The position numbers and the translations under genes are program-made. Below, piece after piece: positions 56,200 to 64,000 of a stretch of DNA of 64,000 bases. The first letter of the stretch is position 1. Every line of letters starts with the position of its first letter. Origin of the DNA: Porphyra umbilicalis (taxonomy: Eukaryota > Rhodophyta > Bangiophyceae > Bangiales > Bangiaceae); the NCBI GenBank assembly GCA_002049455.2, contig KV918824.1:62001-126000 (forward strand), written 5' to 3'. The notes beneath the pieces were generated by a model. That model was given only the letters and a program-made list of their open reading frames with translations, was not told the DNA's origin and did not search any database.

Positions 56200-57250
56200 C
56201 GCGCCACGTGCCACGCGCGTCTCACCAGCGCGCGGCGGGTGGGGGGGGCGGCCACCGCCGCTGGCGGCGTTGCCGCAGCGCCTGCCGCCGACCTGGCGGT
56301 GGGCGGTCGACGACCGTGCGCACGACGCGCGCCCGCACGCGGCGGTGGGCGGCGGCCGCGGCCGCGGCCGCAGTGGTGGTGGCCGCGGTGGCGGCGGCGG
56401 CCGCGGCGGTCACATCCCCCGTGATGGCGGGGCGCGGGCGCGGCGGCGGCGGAGGCGCGGCCGCCGCCACCGCCCGTCGCGCGGCGGCCGCCGGGGCGGT
56501 TGGGCGCCAGGAGCGGCGCGCCCCCCCGACGGGCTGGCAGCGCCCCAGCCGCCGCACCCCGCCGCCACTACCGCCACCGCCGTCGGCGCGGCGTCCACTG
56601 GCGTGCCCATGAGGGCGTTGGCTAAAGCCACGGCTGCGCTTCCGCCCCGCCGCCGCGGCGTCGGCCGTCGCGCACGGCTGCCGTGGCGGAGGCCGGCCGG
56701 CGGGCGCCGCCACGGCCGCCCGCGGTGGAGCGCGGTCGGGCCGCCCACGGCGGCGCCGCCGCTGGCATCGCTCTCCCCTCCCGACGGCGTGTCGCCGGGC
56801 CGGGGTTGGGGCACTCCCGACCCTGCCCCTCGCTGCCGATGGTCCTCCTTCCCGCCAGCGGGTGCGTCCCGTCGACGCTGCGCGAGTGCGCGCGTGACGG
56901 CTGCCTGTGGCGGCCGCCCCGATGGTCACCGCAGCCGCAGCGTCGGACCCCCCCCGCCCCACCTGGCAGCGGCAGCCGGCACGCGGCGGTCGCCACGCTG
57001 GCCGATGAGGAGGGGGCCCCCGGTCGGGCGCACCTCGAGCCGCCTCCCGTACCGAGGCGTCGCGCGTGTGCGCGCGGGCGCGGCGTAAGCGGCGCGCCGC
57101 CGCCGCCGCGCACCCGCGGACGCGACGCCGACGGCGGCTCGCTGGGGGCACGGCGGGGCGGCTGGCGCCGGCGCCGAGCACCACACCGACGAGTGCGATA
57201 CGGGCCGTTCCTCTGGAGAAAAGGACGTGGGAGCGCCTGAAGACTGGGTG
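56200..57250. other. GC island
   Basis: GC-rich with long open frames in several phases on both strands, all Arg/Ala/Gly/Pro low complexity. The longest are about 330 codons (plus) and 440 codons (minus). They overlap and none shows a domain, so no gene is called. Confidence 0.45.
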
Positions 57251-57439
57251 GGTGAGGGTCGAAGCCCCCCTCGGTCGCCCCGCTGGTTCGCCGTCCACTC
57301 GCGTTGTCTGCGTGGCAGAGACTGCGCATGGGCGATTGTATGGGGCTCCTGTGGTGGCCGCCCTGTGGTATGGGTGAAAAAGGGGTGGAAAAAAGACAAG
57401 GAAGCTGTTTTGGTGTGGCGAAACAGTGGTGTAGGTGTA

Positions 57440-59839
57440 CAGCTGTTCTCCCAAACCCACCCGCACTCCAACAGAGACGGCGTCGCAAATGCACAATGTC
57501 GGACAGAAAAGCACATCCGCAGATCCGGAACGACCGTCTTCCGGCATTCAAACGCAACTATCCCCCCCTCCCCCCGCCCGCTACGACCACGATGAAGGCC
57601 ACCGACGCTCTTCCTGGCCTTTACCGGATGCTGGAGGAAGGTGGGACCCAGGAGGCTGCTTTGGGACGTGTCGCCGCGAACACCGGCGTGTCAGTCTCTG
57701 CGCTGCGGATGGCCGACCACCGAGCCAAGAAGGCCACCGAGTCGCGGCACGGAAACACGAAGCTGACGGCTGACCAGGAGAATGTCTCGGTTGGCACATG
57801 CCAGGCCTTCTCCATTAACAACCTGCCGATATCTGCTGCCCAGGTACGCCAGCTGATAAACCGCAAGTGGGTATTAATCACGTTGGATCACATACCTGTT
57901 TATTCAGACCGACCGTAGCCAAGCAATGAAGCGAGTTCTATCGCCGTCGCGGCGAGGAAGAAAGACCTTTTGTTGAAGGGCATCCGATAGGGAGCCGGGT
58001 GGTGCCCACGACGGCGACCCCGGACCCATTGTGATACGAACGAGAGCACTGGTCCATCGACCGTCCGATCACAAGCGATCGTAATGAGTGCCGGCAAACG
58101 GAGAAGACAGGCAAGCAAACAAACAATAAGAAATGAACAATGCGAAAGTAACCCCCCAAAGGGCATGCCACAGGCCAATTCGCACAGTACGTGGGCTTTG
58201 GCCAATCAAGGGGGCTACTGGTGGCAGTTTGCCAGTTGCGGGCGAAGATATGCTACAGGGGGCACGGGTGTCGGAGAGGTGGGTACGACGGTTCGTCAAG
58301 CGCCGTCGCGCTTCGCTGTTCACGCGGGCTTGCAAAGCCCCCGCGGACAAGCGGACGGGCGCGCGGGTACTTGCCAACGTGAAAGTCTTCACCCAGGAGC
58401 TGCCAGCGTTCCTCAAAACGCGGCACTTCCCCCCGTCGGCGGTCATGAACTATGACGAGACACGAGTGGTGGTGTGTGGCAACCAGCTGGCCACCCGGCG
58501 GGTTGCATCGGCAGATACGGAGCAGGCCAACGCTGTATCAACGCGGGCGAGTGCTGTCGCTTCCCTCCTCACCTTCGTGGCTGCAGATGGGTCTGTCTTC
58601 TGAGCGTGCACGTGATGAAGTCCTCTTTTGGGGAGGCGGACCAGACGGACGTTGAGTCTTATCTCAAGGAGGCCCCACGGGTGAGCCGACGGTCGTGGCC
58701 ACGTTATTATTGTTGGACAGATTCCGGGTACCTCAACAGGGAGCTGTTTCTTCGTGTCATTGCTTTTGCTGCCCAACAGTGGGCAGTGCGTACCCCTGGG
58801 TTGCTCTTGCTCTTGTTTGGCGACCAATGTGGGTGCCACTTGGACCCCGAGACCATCTCCGCGGTGCTCGACGGCAATGTCTACCTCTTCTTTCTACCTT
58901 CCAACACCACGCACTTCCTGCAGCCGCTTGACGAGGCCCCTTTTGGGGCGTTTCAACCAGTCTTGCGCTGGCTAAACGAGCAGCATGCCATCGACGCCAC
59001 TTTATGCAACACAAGTGCTCGGCACGCCCTTATGTCAGCGGTATATGAGGCCGAGCGGTCAGCTTTCGCACCAAGGGTGATTGTGGGTGCGTTTCGGCGG
59101 GTTGGCCAGTGGCCTCTCAACCCGAAGGTCGTCCTGGACTGCGCCAACGCCAACCTCGGGGTGTAGCCACATGGCAAGTCCGTGGAGGAGTATGCGCGGT
59201 CAGCGGCGGCTGTAGTGATTGCTGAGGCCCAGAAGAGGGTAGCTGGGGTGTGCCACTGTGTGCAGACGGGCCAGGCCCCCGTGGAGCGGGGCATGTTGCA
59301 CTCCCCCATCGCGCTCCTCGAACCAGACAAGAAGCGCAAGCAAATTGCGTGTGATCAAGCCGCTGCGGCCGTTCAGCGGGAAGAGGCGCGCAAGAGGCGC
59401 CACCTGGAGCTTGATGCAGAAGCTGCTGCCGCCAAGCAGGCACGGGCGCACAAGACATGCCGCGTATGTCCGGCAAGGGTGCACGGCGGGGGCAAGTCCT
59501 GGCACGCATGCCCATGCAAGATGATTGTGATTTGCCCCACATGCAAGGCTAGTCTCGTGGCTGTGGGTGTTATTGCCGGACACCTTGGGGTCTGCTCGAC
59601 GGGTGACGCCGAAGAAGGGGCATAGATGCGTGCTGTGGGTGTGTTTTTCCCCCTTTCTTTCTCTTGTTCTTTTCTTGCGATGCCAATATCAGGAATGTGA
59701 TTTTCTGTCCGAAATTGTGATTTTGCGCCGCCGTCTCACAGTTGCAAAAGAGTTCCACATCGGCCTCTACGACCCCGCAGCGGCCGATTTGGAACTCTTT
59801 TGCAACAGTTGGAGTGCGGAATTTTTGGGAGAACGGCTG
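57440..59839 (+). mobile_element. pogo/Tc1-mariner-superfamily DNA transposon, 2.4 kb
   Basis: The ends are inverted: left CAGCTGTTCTCCCAAA ... CGCACTCCAACAG, right the reverse complement of CAGCCGTTCTCCCAAAAA ... CGCACTCCAAC. A TA dinucleotide flanks both sides (57438-57439 and 59840-59841), the hallmark target duplication of the superfamily. The right end also carries a long internal hairpin (about 59742-59806, arms GTTGCAAAAGAGTTCCA). Inside is a DDE_1-type transposase. It is complete in length but its coding is damaged. Confidence 0.88.
57496..59625 (+). pseudogene. pogo-like DDE transposase, broken
   Basis: From the ATG at 57496, an N-terminal DNA-binding helix-turn-helix region follows (ALPGLYRMLEEGG, EAALGRVAANTGVSVSALR). 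Coding is lost around 57870-58230, where an intron or insertion may lie. It resumes with FTQELPAFLKTRHFPPSAVM and NYDETRVVV (first Asp), FVAADGSVF, a one-base frameshift near 58600, WTDSGYLNRELFLRVIAFA, LLLLFGDQCGCHLD (second Asp) and FFLPSNTTHFLQPLDEAPFG (third Asp in the Q-P-L-D motif). A TAG at 59164 precedes an in-frame C-terminal domain with CRVCPARVHGG, CPCKMIVICPTCK and HLGVC, a zinc-ribbon-like cysteine cluster. Family: DDE_1/pogo-like. This copy needs at least two repairs to be read through, so it is probably inactive. Confidence 0.78.
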
Positions 59840-60650
59840 TAGGTGGCATTGTGTCTGAGCAGCGTTGCCTCTTGTTAGAGCACACCCAACAACGTCTTCC
59901 CCAAGTTCAAATATGCTGACGTGTCAGAAACGTGTCTCATAAATGTGCCACGTGCCTTAATTTCAGCTCTTGGGGATGGGGAGGGTCCCACAGCAACGTC
60001 AGGCACCCCAAAACGCTCAGATAGAACTTGAATACAGTTAATCTGAATCGGACAAGTCCTCGGACATTCATGCGTGAGAAATGGGGGGAGGCGCCCCCGT
60101 CCCCCATTTTCTCACCGATTTGGGGGGACCCGCTGCTCCTCCCCTTTTTTTCCTGGCGTGCCATTGGCTGTTGCAGATTCAGTTCCTTTCGGAAAACGAG
60201 CTCGCGTGGCATGATCAGATTTGAAATCTTACGGCCCGATACTGGCGCTTTCCGGGGCCGTCTACGATCTCGGCGATCACTATCGAGACCCAGAAAAGCC
60301 TGAACGAGTCTGACCGTTTCAGGACCCCCCACTCGACGCACGTTGGGGGTGCGGTGGGTCGCTCCGCTGCCGCTCTCGGTGGCGCGCACAGCGTGAATCA
60401 GGGCACGGCGGCGGTATCCCCAGGCACTGGTTTCCGCAGCCTCGCGAGATCTATTCTGTCCGTGCTCGCGGCGGGGGGTTGGGGACATTGGAGGCTGGGA
60501 GATGGGATAAACTTGTGGGCCTGTCGGAGGGGGCAGTGGGACGAGGTCCTTTTGGCGCCCCGCGGCGTGATTGTGTGACGGCGACAGGCGCGTCGCGACG
60601 CCCGTGTCCACGGACGACGTCACCGTCGACGACACCGTCTTCTTCCCACG
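59840..60650. other. Spacer with a strong hairpin at 60073-60115
   Basis: The hairpin GTGAGAAATGGGGG ... CCCCCATTTTCTCAC has a short GC-rich loop. No coding frame before 60651. The hairpin could mark the left part of the Harbinger element that follows; I did not find a matching end downstream. Confidence 0.5.
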
Positions 60651-62765
60651 ATGGACGATCCACTCGACGTTTCTGCGGATGCGATGCTGGCGGACCCCAT
60701 GGACGGCGAAGTTGCCACCGCGGTGGCGGCCCACATGCAGGCGCTGTGGCGCTATCGTCGTCGCATCCGCCGGTCGCGGCTCGGCCGGCGGCGGTATATT
60801 GGGTCTGTGCCTGGTCGCCGGCCGAACAAGAACCGTGATTTTCGATCAGGTTTGCGAGCTATTTTGAGGGACTATTTTGGATTGGACGGCTCCCCTCCCG
60901 TATACGACGAGGCGGACTTTGAGAGACGGTTCCGTGTGCCCAGGTCAGTGTTTTTGCGTATCTACCACGCCGTGAAGGGTCGCCCCTTCTTTGCGCAACG
61001 TATTAACGCGACGGGCAGACCGCAGGCACACCCCTTGCAAAAGGTGGTGGCTGCTTTCCGAGTGATTGCGTACGGAGAGGCGCCCGATCGAACTGATGAA
61101 TACGTTCGTTTGTCCGCATCGACCATAGCTATGTCTGTTCGAGAGCTTCTACGTTTCATTGTGGATGAGTTGGGTCCGGCTTATTTGCGTCCCCCCACTC
61201 CGGCCGAGCTGGAGCGTATCCTGGAGCGCAATGCGCAACGGGGTTTGCCTGGGTGTATGGGATCGCTGGACTGCAGCCATTGGGAGTGGGCGAACTGCCC
61301 CAAGGCGTTTGCCGGCATGTATCAGAATCGGCACGGCAAACGCTCTGTGGTAATGGAAACTGTTTGCGATGAGGACCTATGGATATGGCATTTGTTTGTT
61401 GGTTGCCCTGGTTCTCAGAATGACCTCAATGTTATGCATGCTTCCCCTCTGTATTTGTCTGTGACGGGAGGCGAGTGGCCGCCTCGTACGTTTTCATACA
61501 CAGCTAACGGCACCACCCGCACGCTCTTGTATTATCTGGTTGATGGAATTTACCCTCCCTTTGCATTTTTCGTGTCTCCGTTCCCCGACCCCACCACAGA
61601 AGTTGAGACGACATTCAACCGGCTCCAAGAAGCTTTGAGGAAAGATGTGGAACGGCTATATGCCGTTCTAACTGCACGCTTCCACATCGCTTTACACCCC
61701 GCACGGCATGTCACCGTCGAGTCAATGGTCACCGTCGCGAAGGCGGTGGCCATCTTACACAATATGGTGACGGAGAAGCGACGCGATGGGTACGTGTCAC
61801 GCTCTCGAATGGCCGCCGCTGCCCAGGCGGCGGCCGGCGGTAGCGGCGGCGGAGGCGCAGTCGGTGGCGGAGCCGAGGGCGTGGGGAACGGGGCTGCTGA
61901 GATCCCGGCCGCGGCCGGTAGTGCGGCCGGTGCTGCGGCCGGCGACGGGGTTGGTGGGGGTGGCGGTGGTGGGACGGGTTTGGGTCCTGATGGTGGTGCT
62001 CCCGCCGCCGGTGTTGGCGCAGCCGGCGGCGGGGCTGGTGGGGGTGGCGGTGGTGAGACAGGTTTGGGTCCTGATGGTGGTGCTCCCGCCGCCGGTGTTG
62101 GCGCAGCCGGCGGTGGGGCTGGTGGGGGTGGCGGTGGTGAGACAGGTTTGGGTACTCATGGTGGTGCTCCCGCCGCCGGTGTTGGCGCAGCCGGCGGTGG
62201 GGCTGGTGGGGGTGGCGGTGGTGAGACAGGTTTGGGTCCTGATGGTGGTGCTCCCGCCGCCGGTGTTGGCGCAGCCGGCGGCGGGGCTGGTGGGGGTGGC
62301 GGTGGTGGGACGGGTATGATGGCTGATGGTGGTGCTCCCGCCGCCGGTGTTGGCGCAGCCGGCGGCGGGGCTGGTGGGGGTGGGGGCGGTGGGACGGGTA
62401 TGATAGCTGATGGTGGCAGCCAAGCCGCCGGTGTTGGCGCTGCCGGCGGCGGGGCCGCTGGTGGTGGGGGCGGTGGGACGGATCCGACGGGAGGCGGAGG
62501 CAGCCACGCCGCCGGCGGCGGTGCGGCTGGAGGCAGTCCACAGAGCAATGCGAACAGTCCTGGGAGCAGCGACGGCCCGCCAGCGGGTGTGGCCGCCCCT
62601 GTCATCGCGCCGGCCGGCACGCTTCCTGCCGGAAGTTTTGGCCACGCGCTGAACGCTTGGGCGGAGGCACGGGACGAGGAGGAGCACGAACGCCTGAGGC
62701 ATGACCTTGCTGAACACGTGTGGGTGGAGAGAAGCACGCTTCTTGCGCCCTACGTGGGGGTATAA
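60651..62765 (+). CDS. PIF/Harbinger transposase with Gly/Ala repeat tail
   Basis: 704 residues, uninterrupted, from the ATG at 60651 to TAA at 62763-62765. The nuclease spans about residues 60-380: FERRFRVPRSVFLRIYHAV, LQKVVAAFRVIAYGEAPD, then GCMGSLDCSHWEWANCP (first Asp, about 207), GSQNDLNVMHASPLY (second Asp, about 258) and ALRKDVERLYAVLTARFHIA (Glu, about 334), the DDE triad of Harbinger nucleases. After AKAVAILHNMV comes a tail of about 240 residues made of 30-residue Gly/Ala repeats, then HERLRHDLAEHVWVERS, a short conserved end. These enzymes usually need a second DNA-binding (Myb-like) protein. The AT-hook ORF at 63604 is a candidate by position only. Best-preserved transposase in the window. 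Confidence 0.88.
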   Translation: MDDPLDVSADAMLADPMDGEVATAVAAHMQALWRYRRRIRRSRLGRRRYIGSVPGRRPNKNRDFRSGLRAILRDYFGLDGSPPVYDEADFERRFRVPRSVFLRIYHAVKGRPFFAQRINATGRPQAHPLQKVVAAFRVIAYGEAPDRTDEYVRLSASTIAMSVRELLRFIVDELGPAYLRPPTPAELERILERNAQRGLPGCMGSLDCSHWEWANCPKAFAGMYQNRHGKRSVVMETVCDEDLWIWHLFVGCPGSQNDLNVMHASPLYLSVTGGEWPPRTFSYTANGTTRTLLYYLVDGIYPPFAFFVSPFPDPTTEVETTFNRLQEALRKDVERLYAVLTARFHIALHPARHVTVESMVTVAKAVAILHNMVTEKRRDGYVSRSRMAAAAQAAAGGSGGGGAVGGGAEGVGNGAAEIPAAAGSAAGAAAGDGVGGGGGGGTGLGPDGGAPAAGVGAAGGGAGGGGGGETGLGPDGGAPAAGVGAAGGGAGGGGGGETGLGTHGGAPAAGVGAAGGGAGGGGGGETGLGPDGGAPAAGVGAAGGGAGGGGGGGTGMMADGGAPAAGVGAAGGGAGGGGGGGTGMIADGGSQAAGVGAAGGGAAGGGGGGTDPTGGGGSHAAGGGAAGGSPQSNANSPGSSDGPPAGVAAPVIAPAGTLPAGSFGHALNAWAEARDEEEHERLRHDLAEHVWVERSTLLAPYVGV
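61930..62510 (+). repeat. In-frame 90-bp tandem repeats in the Harbinger gene
   Basis: About six to seven units of 90 bp encoding GAPAAGVGAAGGGAGGGGG with short variable parts (TGLGPDG, ETGLGTHG, TGMMADG, TGMIADG). The unit length is a multiple of three, so copy-number change keeps the frame. Confidence 0.92.
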
Positions 62766-63561
62766 AAGGTTTTTTTTTTTCCCTGCTGCGCAGGGTTTTT
62801 TTTTCCTTCGATAACGTCGTCAGGAGAGGATCTTTTGGGAGGGCGGCGGACAGGGTCGACGTCTGCATGTGACTGCCCCGCCGCTGGAGTTGGCGAGACG
62901 GGCGGCGCACGTGTGCGGCGGGCATGGAAAGGGGCGGATTGCCGCCGGCGTCGGTATTGTCGGCGGCGGCTCTGCGTGTTGGGGGGGGGGTGGGCATGGG
63001 GGGCGTCCACTTGTGACTGGTCCGCCGCCGGCGTTGGCAAGACCGGCGGCGGGCGTGTCAGGCGGGGAGGGGTGCTGGTGTGTCGCCGCCGGCGTCGGTA
63101 TTGCCGGCGGCGGCTCTGCGTGTTGGGGGGGGGGCGGGCACGGGGGGCGTCCACGTGTGAGTTCTCCGCCGCCGGCGTTGGCAAGACCGGCGGCGGGCGT
63201 GTCGGGCGCAGAGGGGTGCTGGTGTGTCGCCGCTGGTGTCGGTATGGCCGGCGGCGGCTCTGCGTTTACGGGGGGGGGGGCGGGGAAGGGAGACGTCCAC
63301 GTGGGACTGCTCCGCCGCCGGCGTTGACAAGACCGGCGGCGGGTGTTTGGAGCGCGGAAGGGACCGGGCATGTTGCCGCCGGCGTCCGTGCGCCGACATG
63401 TGTGGGGGGTGTAGCGCCCGTCGCCAGTGTTTGTGTGAGGTAATCTTCTGTGGCAGGGAATGCAGGGGATCCACGAGGGGTGTTGCGCATTCGTGGTAGG
63501 ATGCGCGGTGCACAGAAGTAGGAAAAAAAACCCTGCCCAACGGGGAAAAAAAACCTTTGGC
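62763..63561. repeat. Inverted-repeat-bounded 145-bp minisatellite
   Basis: The outer arms are AAAGGTTTTTTTTT ... CCCTGC ... GGGTTTTTTTT (62766-62806) and their reverse complement (63519-63561). Between them a unit of about 145 bp repeats four times (GCCGCCGGCGTTGGCAAG and similar at about 62878, 63022, 63167 and 63312). The left arm overlaps the stop codon region of the Harbinger gene. No gene inside. Confidence 0.85.
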
Positions 63562-63603
63562 ACGCTAAAGAACAAAGCACATACACATCAAACACTACAG
63601 GGA

Positions 63604-64000
63604 CTAGGAATGGTCATCGTCCCCACTGGCCTCTTGAACAGCACAGTCGGCGTCGTCCGCCGCCTTGTCGTGGTGCATGGGCACCAAGTACACCTCATCG
63701 TCGTGATCCAAAGTAGTCGACGCGGCAGCAAGTGCCGCCGCCGCCTTCGCCTGCTTCGTCACCTGGGACCGAGCGCCACGGCTCGGCCTGCCTCGGCCGG
63801 TCGACTTGGGAACAGGATCTGTCGTCGCAGGCGCCGCCGGCGTGTTGTGCCCAGACGCCGGCGGCGATTGCACCTCGGACTCGACTGCCGCCGGCTTGTT
63901 GCCGGCCGGCGGCGGCGGATGCACCTCCGACACGTCCGCCGGTGCGGTCGACGACCTCGCGTGCTCCTCGGACTCGACTGCCGCCGGATTGTTGCCGACC
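63604..64000 (-). CDS. Partial AT-hook-like protein, runs off the right edge
   Basis: Open on the minus strand from the window edge to a stop at 63604, at least 130 residues; no ATG is visible, so the start lies beyond 64000. The visible part has a repeat (GN.PAAVESE at least twice), Pro/Ala-rich linkers, STGRGRPSRGARS (a GRP-centred AT-hook-like motif that would bind the DNA minor groove), an Ala-rich stretch and an acidic end EEVYLVP-like to DADCAVQEASGDDDHS. It converges on the Harbinger transposase. Possibly its partner DNA-binding protein; not established. Confidence 0.5.
   Translation of the reverse strand, partial: VGNNPAAVESEEHARSSTAPADVSEVHPPPPAGNKPAAVESEVQSPPASGHNTPAAPATTDPVPKSTGRGRPSRGARSQVTKQAKAAAALAAASTTLDHDDEVYLVPMHHDKAADDADCAVQEASGDDDHS

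Noticed and set aside
56090..57547. 332-codon plus and 441-codon minus frames
   Set aside because: Same reasons: overlapping, compositionally biased, no motifs.
2179..59166. Reassigned genetic code (TAA/TAG as sense codons)
   Set aside because: The 2160-codon JmjC frame and the Harbinger gene contain none internally, and both kinase copies end in TAG or TAA where homology to kinases ends. Decay explains the stops more simply.
1..64000. tRNA, rRNA or CRISPR arrays
   Set aside because: I found no tRNA T-loop/acceptor pattern, no rRNA-like conserved stretch and no regularly spaced short repeats with unique spacers. The tandem repeats present are minisatellite-like.

Overview
The window looks like nuclear DNA of a GC-rich eukaryote whose sequence is mostly transposable elements in different stages of decay. 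I see GT-AG introns (54168-54413 in a SAMHD1-like gene, 28078-28281 in a transposase), a Ty1/copia element with LTRs, and several cut-and-paste DNA transposon families. I see no bacterial operons, rRNA or tRNA genes. This mix, the very high GC and the short introns would suit a red alga of the Porphyra/Pyropia type, but that is a guess; a green alga or another protist is not excluded.

Layout. 1-780 is a GC island. 783-1338 is a broken piece of a CACTA/KDZ-type transposase, joined to a truncated copia-like retroelement (1339-4220, minus strand). 5140-10750 is an older copia element with unusually short 129-bp LTRs, a 5-bp target duplication and a tRNA primer site. 10816-13803 is a non-autonomous element with long inverted repeats. 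13996-18216 is a 4.2-kb module (GC island plus a protein-kinase-like gene) repeated at 48051-52264. 18263-19694 holds two palindromic miniature elements. 21086-24271 (minus) is an unidentified gene interrupted by two in-frame stops. It lies divergent from a multi-exon Plavaka/CACTA-like transposase (26628-31132, plus), with a 311-bp tandem repeat between them. 33735-36722 (plus) is a second CACTA/KDZ-like transposase, interrupted by three in-frame stops, and it converges on a 2160-codon open frame (36941-43423, minus) that encodes a JmjC oxygenase domain with all expected metal ligands and a zinc finger. Upstream of the JmjC frame is an 86-bp tandem array full of CCCTTTCGGG-like motifs. 45814-46644 is an unidentified acidic-tailed ORF.

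53543-55287 (minus) is the only clear conserved cellular gene, a SAMHD1-like HD-domain dNTP triphosphohydrolase. 57440-59839 is a pogo/Tc1-like element with TA target duplication and inverted ends; the small palindromic element at 18263 derives from its right end. 60651-62765 is an intact PIF/Harbinger transposase with a long Gly/Ala repeat tail, followed by an inverted-repeat-bounded 145-bp minisatellite and a partial AT-hook ORF at the right edge.

The most interesting possibility is that the JmjC protein travels with the CACTA/KDZ-like transposase as one mobile unit. A transposon carrying a chromatin-mark eraser could resist silencing. The adjacency and the preserved catalytic residues are visible in the sequence; mobility as a unit and the function are inference.
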